This document shows, one piece after another, positions 52,975 to 63,711 of a stretch of 64,000 nucleotides of DNA. Made by a program: the position numbers and the translations under genes. Source of the DNA: an uncultured Colwellia sp. (GTDB taxonomy: Bacteria; Pseudomonadota; Gammaproteobacteria; Enterobacterales; Alteromonadaceae); the NCBI GenBank assembly GCA_913058145.1, contig CAJXQM010000004.1, positions 62,001-126,000 of the forward strand, written 5' to 3'. Each line of letters begins with the position of its first letter. Within the stretch, counting starts at the first letter, position 1. Under the pieces are notes generated by a model. It was not told the DNA's origin. It saw nothing but the letters and a program-made list of their open reading frames with translations, and did no database searches.

Positions 52975-53913
52975 ATGTCGAACCAATTAAATCACTTTTT
53001 AGCTGACGATCAGTTGAATAAAAGCCAATTGTTAACCTTGATTGAGTTAGCAATTAAGATTAAGAAAAATCCAACCGGCTACAACCAAGCCTTAGCCGGA
53101 AAGTCCGTTGCAATGATTTTTGAAAAACCGTCATTAAGAACGCATGTCAGTTTCGATATGGGCATCAGTAAGCTTGGTGGTCATGCCTTGTATTTAGGGC
53201 AACAAAATGGCAAATTAGGCGAACGTGAACGCGTGAGCGATTATGCTAAGAATTTATCATGTTTTGCCGATGCTATTGTTGCGCGCGTATTTAGCCATGA
53301 TTCTATTCAAGGTTTAGCTGAACACGGTAGTGTGCCTGTTATTAATGCGTTATGTGATGTCTATCATCCTTGTCAAGCCTTGGCTGATTTTGTTACCTTA
53401 GCAGAGTTACTTCCGTCCTTAAATAAGCATGAATTAAGTGATGTAAAACTGGCTTATGTTGGTGATGGAAATAATGTGTCTAATTCATTGATGATTATGG
53501 CAGCGACGTTGGGCGTTGATTTTACTCTGCTTACGCCAACAGGTTATGAAGCACAATCAACTATTGTAGAGGTAGCACAAGCATTGGCTAATAAGTCGGG
53601 TGCAAAGTTAACTATCACTACCGATGTTGAAGCGATTGGCATGCAAGATGTTATCTACACAGATACATGGATTTCAATGGGCGATGAAGACGCGAGTAAT
53701 AAAGCGAAGATATTGGCGCACTTTGCCCCGTATCAAGTTAATCATCAGTTAATGATTAAAGCGAACGCAACTGTAGTCATGCATTGTCAGCCAGCACATT
53801 TGGAAGAGGAAATTACCACTGAACTCTTTGACAGTGATATGGCAGTGGTTTTCCAACAAGCTGAAAATAGAATGTGGGCACAAAATGCCGTATTGGTATC
53901 GTTATTAACATAA
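52975..53913 (+). CDS. argF: Ornithine carbamoyltransferase
   Basis: A 312-residue enzyme that makes citrulline from ornithine and carbamoyl phosphate. The carbamoyl-phosphate loop reads FEKPSLRTHVSFD (S53-L-R-T-H57), and the ornithine loop DVYHPCQALADF and YTDTWISMGDE are normal. The usual HCLPAH motif reads H270-C-Q-P-A-H, and the basic residue after R-T is His, not Arg. The family is secure by context and overall sequence, but these substitutions at the active site are unusual. No other OTC gene is in the window. Confidence 0.92.
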   Translation: MSNQLNHFLADDQLNKSQLLTLIELAIKIKKNPTGYNQALAGKSVAMIFEKPSLRTHVSFDMGISKLGGHALYLGQQNGKLGERERVSDYAKNLSCFADAIVARVFSHDSIQGLAEHGSVPVINALCDVYHPCQALADFVTLAELLPSLNKHELSDVKLAYVGDGNNVSNSLMIMAATLGVDFTLLTPTGYEAQSTIVEVAQALANKSGAKLTITTDVEAIGMQDVIYTDTWISMGDEDASNKAKILAHFAPYQVNHQLMIKANATVVMHCQPAHLEEEITTELFDSDMAVVFQQAENRMWAQNAVLVSLLT

Positions 53914-53976
53914 CGAACCTATTGACTAAAAAATCTTTTATTAAGAAACAATTAAACAAATTTAGAGAATGTAATT

Positions 53977-55227
53977 ATGAGTATTCAAAAGAAAAAAATT
54001 AAAAAAGTCGTATTAGCTTATTCTGGTGGCTTAGACACCTCAGCCATCATTCCATGGTTGAAAGAAAACTATGATAATTGTGAAGTTATCGCATTTTGTG
54101 CTGATGTTGGTCAAGGAGAAGAAGAGCTTGTTGGCATTAAAGAAAAAGCTATCGCTTCAGGCGCTTCTGAATGCTATGTAGCCGACTTGAAAGAAGAATA
54201 TGTTAAAGAATATATCTATCCAATTCTTAAAACGGGTGCTGTTTACGAAGGTCAATATTTATTAGGTACGTCAATGGCACGCCCTATTATTGCCAAAGCT
54301 CACATTGAAATTGCGCTAAAAGTTGGCGCTGATGCGGTTTGTCATGGTTGTACAGGTAAAGGTAATGACCAAGTACGTTTCGAAGCTTGTTTTGCTGCCC
54401 TTGCGCCAGAGCTAACAGTAATTGCGCCATGGCGTGAGTGGGACATGGTTTCTCGCGAAGACTTACTTGATTACTTAGCTGAACGTGATATCCCTTGTGC
54501 TGCTTCATTAACTAAAATTTATAGCCGTGATGCAAACGCATGGCATATTTCGCACGAAGGTGGTGAGTTAGAAGACCCATGGTGTGAGCCTTCTAAAGAA
54601 GTTTGGACAATGACGGTTGATCCTATGGATGCACCTGATGTACCAGAAAAAGTAGAATTAAGTTTCCTTGAAGGTGAATTAGTTTCTGTTGACGGTAAAG
54701 ACTTCTCTGGTAATGGGACGGAAAATAGCCCAGGTGCTTATGAAGCACTAATATACCTTAACAATAAAGCGGCAGCACATGGTGTTGGTCGTATTGATAT
54801 TGTTGAAAACCGTTTAGTGGGTATGAAGTCTCGTGGTTGTTATGAAACTCCAGGTGGCACCGTATTAATGGCTGCTTATAAAGGGTTAGAAACACTTATT
54901 TTAGATAAAGAATCTTTAAAATATCGTGAATCAGTCGGCCATGAGTTCTCTCATGTTATTTATGACGGTCGTTGGTTTACGCCATTAGCAAAAGCACAAT
55001 TAGCTTCAGCGGCTTCTTTTGCAGAAAAACTTACCGGTGATGTAGTGGTTAAGTTATACAAAGGCATGGCGCAAGTTATTCAACGTCGTTCTCCTAATAG
55101 CCTGTATTCAGAAGAATTTGCTACCTTTGGTGCTGACGATGTTTATGACCAAAAACATGCAGAAGGTTTTATTCGTTTATTCAGTTTATCTAGTCGTATT
55201 ACTGCACTTTCGCAAAAGAATAAATAG
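53977..55227 (+). CDS. argG: Argininosuccinate synthase
   Basis: A 416-residue enzyme joining citrulline and aspartate with ATP. It has the N-type ATP pyrophosphatase loop [14 protein letters not shown], the [15 protein letters not shown] citrulline/aspartate site, and [11 protein letters not shown]. The length is typical of the argG type found in most bacteria. It lies 63 bases after argF. Strong codon bias and acidic residues suggest high expression. Confidence 0.97.
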   Translation: MSIQKKKIKKVVLAYSGGLDTSAIIPWLKENYDNCEVIAFCADVGQGEEELVGIKEKAIASGASECYVADLKEEYVKEYIYPILKTGAVYEGQYLLGTSMARPIIAKAHIEIALKVGADAVCHGCTGKGNDQVRFEACFAALAPELTVIAPWREWDMVSREDLLDYLAERDIPCAASLTKIYSRDANAWHISHEGGELEDPWCEPSKEVWTMTVDPMDAPDVPEKVELSFLEGELVSVDGKDFSGNGTENSPGAYEALIYLNNKAAAHGVGRIDIVENRLVGMKSRGCYETPGGTVLMAAYKGLETLILDKESLKYRESVGHEFSHVIYDGRWFTPLAKAQLASAASFAEKLTGDVVVKLYKGMAQVIQRRSPNSLYSEEFATFGADDVYDQKHAEGFIRLFSLSSRITALSQKNK

Positions 55228-55315
55228 TAATGGCTCTAGTTGTGAGATGTGGCGGGCGCTATAGCGTCGCTTACAATATAAATAGTATTCTCGAAAAAAA
55301 TTGGAGTAAATAGTA

Positions 55316-57256
55316 ATGGCTTTATGGGGCGGACGCTTTAAAGAAAAAGCGAGTGTACAATTTAAAAAATTCAATGACTCGTTGCCAGTTGATTACCGCA
55401 TGGCAGTACAAGATATTGTTGGTTCAATCGCTTGGGCAGAAGCATTAACAACAGTTGATGTGTTAAGCCAAGATGAATTTACACGCCTAAAAGCTGCATT
55501 GCTAGAGCTTAAAGCGTCGGTTGAAAATGATCCTAATCAAATCCTAGCATCTGATGCGGAAGATATTCACAGTTGGGTTGAAATCAACTTAATTGAGAAA
55601 ACCGGTGATTTAGGCAAGAAGCTCCATACTGGCCGTAGTCGTAATGACCAAGTGGCGACAGATTTAAAACTATGGTGTAAAGAATCAGGCGGTGACATCC
55701 TGTTTGCCTTAGTTAATTTGCAACAAGCATTGTTAAACCTAGCTGAACGTGAAAGTAATACAGTATTACCGGGCTATACCCATTTACAACGTGCACAACC
55801 AGTTACTTTTGGTCATTGGTGTTTAGCGTATGTGGAAATGTTCGATCGTGATATTGGTCGCTTAAAAGATACCTTGTACCGTGCAGATACCTCGCCATTA
55901 GGCTCTGGTGCATTAGCGGGTACAGCTTATCCTATTGATCGTGACTTATTAGCGCATAATTTGGGTTTTAGAAGTGCAACGTTGAATAGCTTAGATGCAG
56001 TATCTGACAGAGATCATGTACTTGAGCTACTCTCAAATGCCAGTATTTCAATGATGCATTTATCTCGTTTTGCTGAAGACTTAGTTTTCTATAACTCGGG
56101 TGAAGCCGGTTTTGTTGAAATGAGCGATTTAGTTAGCTCTGGTTCTTCATTGATGCCGCAAAAGAAAAACCCGGATGCGTGTGAGCTTATTCGCGGTAAA
56201 GCGGGTCGTGTTATGGGCTCTCTCGCTGGTATGATGGTCACAATGAAAGCCTTGCCACTTGCTTACAATAAAGACATGCAAGAAGACAAAGAAGGGCTTT
56301 TTGATGCGCTTGATACTTGGCAAGAATGTATGGAAATGGCCGTGTTAATTGCCGATGGCTTAAAAGTAAATCGTGCACGTACTTTAGCCGCAGCACAACA
56401 AGGTTATGCCAACTCGACTGAATTAGCAGATTATCTTGTTGGTAAAGATATTCCATTTCGTGAGGCTCACCATATAGTGGGTGAAGTTGTTTTAGCGGCG
56501 ATCGATGCAGGCCATGCTTTAGAAGAGTTTTCGGTGGCACAATTACAAACGTTCAGCGCTAAAATAGAACAAGATGTGTATGAGCATTTATCTATTGAAT
56601 CATGTTTAGATAAACGTGTTGCATTGGGTGGTACGTCGAGAACGCAAGTACAAAAAGCGTTAGCTGATATACAAGGCAATCATGACAGCTTAAATGCACA
56701 AGTTGTTGGTGCGCCAAGTAAAGATCAAATTACTATGACGTTGAAACAAGTAAAACAACGTTTAAATGCTCAAAAAGCCGCTGCACTTTCAGTGCGAAGA
56801 GCGCGTATGTCTGATGTTGATAAAATATATCAGCAAGTAGGTTATTGGGCTGATAAAGGCGAGATATTACCGCGTTCACGTGACAATATTATTCATGATA
56901 TTCAAAATTTTGTCGTTGCTGAAGTTGATGGTGATGTTGTCGGATGTGCTTCTTTGTTTATTTATCAAACGGGTTTAGCTGAAATACGTTCAATTGTTAT
57001 TGATAAGTCTGCTCATGGGCAAGGACAAGGACAAGCTTTAGTACAATATTTACTTGAATTTGCGCATCAAATGGAACTGCAAAAGATTATTGTATTAACG
57101 TACGTTCCTAAATTTTTCAATAAATTAGGCTTTGCTTTAATAGAAAAAAGCTCATTGGCAAGTAACATTATTGAAGATAGTGAACAAAGTCCACATAAAG
57201 ATCCCGCTGATGAAGTAGCTATGGAATACATTGTTGATCGTTCAGGTACCGCTTAG
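55316..57256 (+). CDS. argH: Argininosuccinate lyase fused to a GNAT (ArgA-like) domain, ArgH(A)
   Basis: A 646-residue bifunctional protein. Residues 1-455 form argininosuccinate lyase, with the fumarase-superfamily signature [14 protein letters not shown] near 277-290, [14 protein letters not shown] and [16 protein letters not shown]. Residues about 493-640 form a GNAT acetyltransferase with acetyl-CoA loop [15 protein letters not shown] and [13 protein letters not shown], as in short N-acetylglutamate synthases. Such ArgH(A) fusions are known from Vibrio, Moritella and relatives. The product could make arginine and fumarate and also N-acetylglutamate, the first step. A complete argA follows, so the synthase activity appears doubled. 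Confidence 0.95.
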   Translation: MALWGGRFKEKASVQFKKFNDSLPVDYRMAVQDIVGSIAWAEALTTVDVLSQDEFTRLKAALLELKASVENDPNQILASDAEDIHSWVEINLIEKTGDLGKKLHTGRSRNDQVATDLKLWCKESGGDILFALVNLQQALLNLAERESNTVLPGYTHLQRAQPVTFGHWCLAYVEMFDRDIGRLKDTLYRADTSPLGSGALAGTAYPIDRDLLAHNLGFRSATLNSLDAVSDRDHVLELLSNASISMMHLSRFAEDLVFYNSGEAGFVEMSDLVSSGSSLMPQKKNPDACELIRGKAGRVMGSLAGMMVTMKALPLAYNKDMQEDKEGLFDALDTWQECMEMAVLIADGLKVNRARTLAAAQQGYANSTELADYLVGKDIPFREAHHIVGEVVLAAIDAGHALEEFSVAQLQTFSAKIEQDVYEHLSIESCLDKRVALGGTSRTQVQKALADIQGNHDSLNAQVVGAPSKDQITMTLKQVKQRLNAQKAAALSVRRARMSDVDKIYQQVGYWADKGEILPRSRDNIIHDIQNFVVAEVDGDVVGCASLFIYQTGLAEIRSIVIDKSAHGQGQGQALVQYLLEFAHQMELQKIIVLTYVPKFFNKLGFALIEKSSLASNIIEDSEQSPHKDPADEVAMEYIVDRSGTA

Positions 57257-57310
57257 TCAAACGAGTAAGATCTTTTTACTCAGGCAATAAAGGAAAATAA
57301 AATACAGATC

Positions 57311-58618
57311 ATGGATAATAATAAAAACAATGTTAAATGGTTTAGAAATGCTGCGCCTTATATCAATGCGCATCGTGGTAAAACTGTGGTATTAATGTTT
57401 GGCGGAGAAGCGGTTTCACACGCTAATTTTGCTAATATTATTCATGATATTTCTTTGTTGCGTAGTTTGGGCGTTAAGTTAGTGGTCGTGCATGGTGCAC
57501 GCCCACAAATTGAAGAACGCATGATACAACGAAATATTAATCAAATAATTGAAAATAATATTCGAGTTACTGACGCTGATACACTGGTGGCGGTAAAAGA
57601 TGCTACAGGCTCTTTACGTTTACACATAGAAGCCTTATTAAGTACCGGCTTAGTCAATTCACCCATGCACGGATCGCAAATTCGTGTGAGCACCGGTAAC
57701 TTTGTGATTGCCAAGCCTATGGGTGTACGTGATGGTATCGATTATAAATATACGGGTAGTGTTCGTAGAATTGATTCTGATGGCATTAACATGCAGTTAA
57801 ATTATGGCTCGATTGTATTACTATCACCCATCGGATATTCCCCTACAGGTGAAGTCTTTAACCTTGCACTAGAAGATGTTGCAGCGCAAACTGCCATCGC
57901 TTTAAAAGCTGATAAATTGATCACCTTAACAGAAGATGAGGGTTTATTGGCTAAAACGGGCGAGTTGATCAGAAGTTGTAGTGTTCGCACTGTTAAAACA
58001 TTATTGGATGAGAAAGATTGCCATGTGCGTCAGTTATTGCTTCGAGCAATCATTCAATGTGGTCAAAATGGTGTTGAACGTTGTCATTGTGTTAGTTATC
58101 AGAGTGATACCGCATTATTACAAGAACTTTTTACCCGTGATGGAGCGGGTACTTTGATTGCTAAAGATCATAAAGAACAAATTGCGATCGCAACGATTGA
58201 TGATGTTGGCGGTATTTTAGAATTGCTAGAACCGCTAGAGACAGAAGGTGTTCTAGTCAAACGTTCACGTGAATTACTTGAAATAGAAATTGATAAATTT
58301 ACGGTCATAAAAAAAGAAGACGTTATTATTGCTTGTGCCGCTTTATATCCCTATTCAGATGCGGAAATGGGCGAGGTAGCTTGTGTTGCTATTCACTCTG
58401 ATTACCGAAAAGGTAATCGCGGTGGACGTTTAATGGAGGCTCTGGAAAGCGTAGCAAAAAAACAAAAACTTAAGTCTATATTTGTGTTAACAACCGTAAG
58501 TGGGCATTGGTTTCTTGAGCAGGGTTTTATTGAACAAGCCATGAACAAGCTACCTGAAGGTAAACAAAAACTGTATAATTTTCAGCGAAAATCAAAAGTC
58601 TTAATTAAAGAAATTTAA
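57311..58618 (+). CDS. argA: N-acetylglutamate synthase (amino acid kinase-GNAT type)
   Basis: A 435-residue enzyme of classical ArgA architecture. The amino acid kinase-like regulatory domain (1-285: GKTVVLMFGGEAVSH, KLVVVHGARPQIEERM) binds arginine for feedback inhibition. The GNAT domain (about 290-435: ELLEIEIDKFTVIKKEDVII, VAIHSDYRKGNRGGRLMEAL) makes N-acetylglutamate from acetyl-CoA and glutamate. It lies 54 bases after argH(A), last in the operon. The catalytic domain looks intact, so it is not a relic of the fusion event. Confidence 0.95.
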   Translation: MDNNKNNVKWFRNAAPYINAHRGKTVVLMFGGEAVSHANFANIIHDISLLRSLGVKLVVVHGARPQIEERMIQRNINQIIENNIRVTDADTLVAVKDATGSLRLHIEALLSTGLVNSPMHGSQIRVSTGNFVIAKPMGVRDGIDYKYTGSVRRIDSDGINMQLNYGSIVLLSPIGYSPTGEVFNLALEDVAAQTAIALKADKLITLTEDEGLLAKTGELIRSCSVRTVKTLLDEKDCHVRQLLLRAIIQCGQNGVERCHCVSYQSDTALLQELFTRDGAGTLIAKDHKEQIAIATIDDVGGILELLEPLETEGVLVKRSRELLEIEIDKFTVIKKEDVIIACAALYPYSDAEMGEVACVAIHSDYRKGNRGGRLMEALESVAKKQKLKSIFVLTTVSGHWFLEQGFIEQAMNKLPEGKQKLYNFQRKSKVLIKEI

Positions 58619-58674
58619 CTTTTTTTGAGTTTTTAGGTTAAATGATCTATAGGTATAACAATGAAAATAATGAT

Positions 58675-61266
58675 TTAAAACAGTTCTTCTACCTTGTTAA
58701 CACCCTCTCCACTTTGAAATATATCAGCACTATTATCTGTACTTATGTATTCGGTAGGTACAGTGCTCAATTCAAAGTATTCAAATAAACTACTCTTATT
58801 AGTTTTAGTGGTTAGCTTACCTGTCGCTTTATCAATACGCACAGACACGATTTCAGCAGGTGGCTCAAACGTCTCTTTGACTAGATCAGTTAACGCCACT
58901 TTCATAAAACTTATCCATGCAGGTTGGGCTGATTTAGCACCAAACTCTTTGCCAGTAATTTGGTTTTTACCTAGATTACTGTTGTATACGGATTGACCTA
59001 AGTTACGGCTAGGATCATCAAAGCCTATCCATGATGTTGTCACTAAACGACGCGTAAAGCCAGAAAACCAAGCATCTTTAGCTTCATTAGTCGTACCTGT
59101 TTTGCCAACGATATCACGACGTTTTAATGTTCTAGCACGCCAGCCAGTGCCTTGCCAACTATTGTCTACAGACCAATCAGATCCCCAAATAACACTGTTA
59201 AGCGCTTGGGTGATCAAAAAAGCATTTGGAGCTGAAATAACTCTAGGTGCTGAAATTAATGGTACACTAATCGTTTGCTCATCTACCCATTCATTTGTTA
59301 CGTATTCACTACTATATACGTCGATATCTTGCGAATCGTCATTATCTCTAGCCGGAGTGATACAAGGTTCACAAGCTCGTTCAGGATTAGCTTGATAGAT
59401 CACTTCTCCTTCAGCATTTTCAATACGCTCAATTAAGTAAGGCTCAATTAGAAAGCCGCCATTAGCAAATGTAGCAAAACCAGTAACCAGCTCTAACGGC
59501 GTTAATGAAGCTGAGCCCAAGGCTAAAGATTCATTACGTGGTAATTCATCAGGTGAAAATCCAAAAGATGAGAGGTGGTCTATAGTCTTATCTATGCCAA
59601 TGCTTTTTAATAACCTTACGGCAACAACATTCTTTGACTGCGCCAAGGCTAAGCGCATTCTAATCGGTCCAACATAGGTTTCTGGCGAATTTTTTGGTCG
59701 CCATACAACACCACTACTTTTATCCCATTGATTAATCGGAGCATCATTAATTAATGAGGCTAGAGTAAAGCCATTCTCTAATGCTGCAGAGTAAATGAAA
59801 GGTTTAATATTTGAGCCTACTTGACGTTTAGCTTGGGTGACTCGGTTAAATTGACTTTGTTTGAAGCTGAAACCACCGACGGCAGCTTTAATTGCACCAT
59901 TATCTGGCGATAAGGAAACAATGGCTGCGCTGGCTATAGGAAATTGGCTTAAGTGGTATTCACCTGCTGAGATTTGATTAACTAATATTACATCACCATA
60001 ACGGAATATTTCACTTGCTATCTTGGGGACAGGGCCTTGTTTTTGGTCGTTTATATAAGGACGCGCCCAAGCCATACCTGCCCAAGATATCACCGATTCA
60101 TCATTATTGCGTAAAGTTATATTGACTGATTTTTCATTTACTTGCGTAACAACAGCAGGTACTAACATTTGATAATGAATCACATTATTAAGTGCTGTTG
60201 TAATTTCTTCCGCTGACAAAGGTAATGGCTTGATCGTTAATTGAGTGTTGTCGTTATTTTGTGAGGTAGTAAGGTCGGTAGGCTTTTCAACAGAGCGAAG
60301 AGACGCAATAGCACCTCGATAGCCATGACGTTGGTCATATCGTAATAAATTTGTTGTGACAGCAGAATGGGCGGCTTGTTGTAATTTATCCGTGACCGTA
60401 GTAAAAACATTATACCCACCAGTATAAGTTTGCTTTTTTCCATAGCGGCTGAGTACTTCTTGATGAGCCATCTCAGCAATGTAAGGGGCATTTAATTCTA
60501 TTTTAGCGCCATGTCTCTTACCAGTCATTGGGGCTGATTTTGCCTGTTGATATTCTTTATCTGTGATATAGCCACTAACGAACATGCGTTGCAACACTGT
60601 TGTTCTTCGTAATTTTGCTTTTTCTACTGATCGGATCGGATTGTAGGTTGAAGGTGCTTTTGGTAAGCCTGCCAATACGGCTATTTGCGCCAAAGTTAGT
60701 TGATCAATCTCTTTGCCATAGTAGACCTGTGCAGCAGCACCAAAACCAAAAGATCTATGTCCTAATGGGATTTTATTAACGTAGAGCGTCAATATTTCAT
60801 CTTTAGTTAATAAATTTTCAATATGAAAAGATAAAAATATTTCTCTGATTTTTCTAAGGTAAGTTTGTTCGCGAGTTAAAAAAAAGTTTCTAGCAACTTG
60901 CATGGTGATGGTACTTGCACCACCTCTACTATTCCCTGTTATTTGCCCCAAAACAGCGCGTGCCATTCCGATAGGATCAACACCGAAATGAAAATAAAAA
61001 CGATCATCCTCGGTGGCTAATAAGGCATTGATTAGCTGCTGTGGAATCTCTTTAAAGATTAGCGGCTTTCGTTTTTTCTCACCAAATTGAGAAATTAACG
61101 AACCGTCAATGCTGTAGATCTTCATGGGAGTTTGCCATTGAACATCCTTTAACGATTCAATATCGGGCAACTCATCGCGCAAAGTCAAATATAAAAAAAA
61201 TGTGCCAAAAACAATAATAGATACTAAGGTAAAAGTAAGCTTGAAAAACTTTTTGGCAGGAAACAC
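58675..61266 (-). CDS. mrcA: Penicillin-binding protein 1A
   Basis: An 863-residue bifunctional peptidoglycan synthase. It has a cytoplasmic tail and TM (about 8-29), a GT51 glycosyltransferase (EDDRFYFHFGVDPIGMARA with catalytic Glu, RGGASTITMQVARNFFL), an OB-like insert, and a transpeptidase with the active-site Ser in RQVGSNIKPFIYSAAL, SKN (AQSKNVVAVRLL) and VGKTGTTNEAKDAWFSGF. It polymerises and cross-links glycan in the periplasm. It is divergent from pilM, the conserved mrcA/pilMNOPQ arrangement. The C-terminal tail is acidic and low in complexity. Confidence 0.96.
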   Translation of the reverse strand: MFPAKKFFKLTFTLVSIIVFGTFFLYLTLRDELPDIESLKDVQWQTPMKIYSIDGSLISQFGEKKRKPLIFKEIPQQLINALLATEDDRFYFHFGVDPIGMARAVLGQITGNSRGGASTITMQVARNFFLTREQTYLRKIREIFLSFHIENLLTKDEILTLYVNKIPLGHRSFGFGAAAQVYYGKEIDQLTLAQIAVLAGLPKAPSTYNPIRSVEKAKLRRTTVLQRMFVSGYITDKEYQQAKSAPMTGKRHGAKIELNAPYIAEMAHQEVLSRYGKKQTYTGGYNVFTTVTDKLQQAAHSAVTTNLLRYDQRHGYRGAIASLRSVEKPTDLTTSQNNDNTQLTIKPLPLSAEEITTALNNVIHYQMLVPAVVTQVNEKSVNITLRNNDESVISWAGMAWARPYINDQKQGPVPKIASEIFRYGDVILVNQISAGEYHLSQFPIASAAIVSLSPDNGAIKAAVGGFSFKQSQFNRVTQAKRQVGSNIKPFIYSAALENGFTLASLINDAPINQWDKSSGVVWRPKNSPETYVGPIRMRLALAQSKNVVAVRLLKSIGIDKTIDHLSSFGFSPDELPRNESLALGSASLTPLELVTGFATFANGGFLIEPYLIERIENAEGEVIYQANPERACEPCITPARDNDDSQDIDVYSSEYVTNEWVDEQTISVPLISAPRVISAPNAFLITQALNSVIWGSDWSVDNSWQGTGWRARTLKRRDIVGKTGTTNEAKDAWFSGFTRRLVTTSWIGFDDPSRNLGQSVYNSNLGKNQITGKEFGAKSAQPAWISFMKVALTDLVKETFEPPAEIVSVRIDKATGKLTTKTNKSSLFEYFELSTVPTEYISTDNSADIFQSGEGVNKVEELF

Positions 61267-61394
61267 TACATTCGCTCTATTTGTGAATAAAATGGACTTA
61301 TAAGGCTAGTATATCTTGTAAAACCATCTGATATGCGTGTTTTTTTGAAAAATATGTCTAAAATAATTACAACAATATAATTTAGTGGGTTGTT

Positions 61395-62474
61395 ATGCTG
61401 GATAATCTATGGAGAAAGAAGACGACTATGATGGTCGGGATTGATATAGGATCTCATACCGTCAAAGCCGTTCTGCTCAGTCAGGGTAGTGACGGTTATA
61501 TTATAGAAGACTTCGCAATTGAACACATGACACGTGGCGCCGTTGTCGATCGTGAAATTCAAGATATTGAAGTGGTTGGTCATGTTCTCGCTAAAATTCG
61601 TCAAAAAATATCAATGAAGGCGAAAGAAGCAGTAGCAGCGGTATCAGGTCAAACTGTGATCAGTAAAATCATTTATATGGATGCTGCCCTTAGTGAAGAT
61701 GAATTAGCTAGCCAGATTGAAATAGAAGCCGATAGTTTAATTCCCTATCCTTTAAATGAAGTAAGCTTAGATTTTGAATTATTAGATGTTAATGAGTCAG
61801 ATCCAAGTAAAGTGAATGTATTACTGAGTGCAGCACGAACAGAGTCAATTGAAGCAAGAGTTGCTGCCTTAGAGTTAGGTGGTTTTCATGCGAAAGTTAT
61901 TGATGTTGAATCTTATGCACTAAGCAGATCACATGATTTATGTTTATCACAACTTCCTGAAGATGCGGTAAATAAAACGGTAGCCATTGTCGATATTGGC
62001 GCAATCATGACACTTTTTACTGCCACCAAAGCGGGAAAGCAGATTTATAGCCGCGATCAAATCTTTGGTGGTGAGCAATACACTCGTTCAATTGTTTTAT
62101 ATTATAAAAAATCATTTGAAGAGGCTGAAGAAGCAAAAATTACTCACGACTTACCCCCTAATTACGTGTTTGAAGTTTTAGCTCCTTTTCAGACCATTTT
62201 AATACAACAAATACGTCGAGCTATTCAAATGTTTTTGACTTCAAGTGGAGCGGATAAGGTTGATTATTTACTTGTTTCTGGTGGAACGGCTTCAATTGAA
62301 GGGTTAGACAAATTACTAACCGATGAATTGGGTATTCATACCATTATTGCTAACCCCTTTAATAATATGGAAATAGCAAAAACGATAAATGCAGATGAGT
62401 TAGTGAAAATCGCCCCACAATTGATGGTAGCAACAGGGTTAGCTTTAAGGAGTTTTACGCCATGGCATATATAA
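61395..62474 (+). CDS. pilM: Type IV pilus assembly protein PilM
   Basis: A 359-residue actin-like cytoplasmic ATPase fold protein: VGIDIGSHTVKAVLL (phosphate 1), VAIVDIGAIMTLFTA (phosphate 2) and LLVSGGTASIEGLD (adenosine) motifs. It binds the N-terminal tail of PilN and links the pilus motors to the alignment complex. The start is uncertain by 12 residues (MLDNLWRKKTTMMVGIDIG). It overlaps pilN by 13 bases. Confidence 0.95.
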   Translation: MLDNLWRKKTTMMVGIDIGSHTVKAVLLSQGSDGYIIEDFAIEHMTRGAVVDREIQDIEVVGHVLAKIRQKISMKAKEAVAAVSGQTVISKIIYMDAALSEDELASQIEIEADSLIPYPLNEVSLDFELLDVNESDPSKVNVLLSAARTESIEARVAALELGGFHAKVIDVESYALSRSHDLCLSQLPEDAVNKTVAIVDIGAIMTLFTATKAGKQIYSRDQIFGGEQYTRSIVLYYKKSFEEAEEAKITHDLPPNYVFEVLAPFQTILIQQIRRAIQMFLTSSGADKVDYLLVSGGTASIEGLDKLLTDELGIHTIIANPFNNMEIAKTINADELVKIAPQLMVATGLALRSFTPWHI

Positions 62475-63055
62475 ATCTGCTCCCTTGGCGCGAAGAAGTA
62501 CTTAAGGCTAAGCAAAAAGAATTTTTTATCGTGTTAGCGATTGCAGGGGTGTGTGCTTTTGCTTTAGTTTTATTAGTTAACTTATATTTTCAAGCACGTG
62601 TAGATGGGCAGCGGGAACGTAATACCTTTTTGAAAAATGAAATTAAATTATTAGATAGGCAAATAGCAGAAATAAAAACCTTAAATGCTAAAAAAGTCGC
62701 ATTACAAAAACGTATTGATATTGTAGAGAAATTACAACGCAGCCGTAACGTTGGAACGCAAGTCCTTGATGAAATAGCTAAGATAATTCCTAATGGAATT
62801 TATATCACCCAAATTGATAAAAAAGACAATACCATTCAAATTATAGGAAAAAGTGAATCAAATAATCATTTAGCTAATATGATCAGAGCGATTGAATTAT
62901 CAGATTTATTCACAGACGCCACTCTGGAATCTATTACTTCTGATGATGGGCCGCCTAAGCTTCTAAGTAGCTTTAAAATGCGAGTGAAGATTAAAGGGAT
63001 GGTAAATGATTCAAATACGGGATTTTCGAATACAGTCAATGGAGGTGGTAATTGA
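62462..63055 (+). CDS. pilN: Type IV pilus assembly protein PilN
   Basis: A 197-residue bitopic protein. The cytoplasmic N-terminus MAYINLLPWREE is the conserved PilM-binding motif (INLLPWR); a TM (about 22-44), a coiled coil (about 50-95) and a periplasmic ferredoxin-like domain follow. It dimerises with PilO. It begins inside the end of pilM and its TGA overlaps the pilO start. Confidence 0.96.
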   Translation: MAYINLLPWREEVLKAKQKEFFIVLAIAGVCAFALVLLVNLYFQARVDGQRERNTFLKNEIKLLDRQIAEIKTLNAKKVALQKRIDIVEKLQRSRNVGTQVLDEIAKIIPNGIYITQIDKKDNTIQIIGKSESNNHLANMIRAIELSDLFTDATLESITSDDGPPKLLSSFKMRVKIKGMVNDSNTGFSNTVNGGGN

Positions 63056-63711
63056 TCCCGGTCAACGTTAAAACATCGTTTTCAGTGAAAGCATTGACGC
63101 TTAATGAGGGGCTTTCGAAATTTGACACATCACAATTTGAAAATTTAGAACTTGAAAGTATTGGCCAATGGCCGGTTGCAGCGAAGTTGGTACTAACTAT
63201 TTTCTTTTCTGTTGTTATTGTTAGTTTAGGGTATGTTGGTTTAGTTAGTGGTAATATCAAACAACTTGATCAGGTTATTGCTGAAGAAGTAACGTTAAAG
63301 CAGTCTTATAAAAGTAAATACCATGTTGCGGCAAATTTAGAATTGTTTAAGGCACAAATGCTAGAAGCAGAAGATATTTTTGCTAACCAATTAAGAAATT
63401 TACCTAACAGCTATGAAACGCCGAGTTTATTAGATGATATTACCTTTATTGGGACTAACAGTGGATTAGATTTTGTTAAGTTAGAATGGCAACCTGAAAT
63501 AAGCAAAGAGATATACATAGAGTTACCTATTGATATCGAAGTAAATGGCTCTTATCACTCTTTTGGTAACTTTGTCAGCAAAATATCTGGATTGCCTCGT
63601 ATTGTTACTTTACATGACTTTACAATAGATATTACACCGACAAGTAAATCTATGTTGAATTTAAAGCTTGAAGCTAAAACCTATCGCTACCAAGAGGCTA
63701 AAATACAATGA
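63052..63711 (+). CDS. pilO: Type IV pilus assembly protein PilO
   Basis: A 219-residue bitopic protein with one TM (about 45-67, AAKLVLTIFFSVVIVSLGYVGLV), a coiled coil and a periplasmic domain (LPNSYETPSLLDDITFIGTNSGLDF, typical PilO). The start is a TTG at 63052 in TTGA overlap with pilN; GGAGG at 63041-63045 supports it, 6 bases upstream. The first 40 cytoplasmic residues are longer than in many PilO proteins. It ends in an ATGA junction with pilP. Confidence 0.93.
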   Translation: MIPVNVKTSFSVKALTLNEGLSKFDTSQFENLELESIGQWPVAAKLVLTIFFSVVIVSLGYVGLVSGNIKQLDQVIAEEVTLKQSYKSKYHVAANLELFKAQMLEAEDIFANQLRNLPNSYETPSLLDDITFIGTNSGLDFVKLEWQPEISKEIYIELPIDIEVNGSYHSFGNFVSKISGLPRIVTLHDFTIDITPTSKSMLNLKLEAKTYRYQEAKIQ

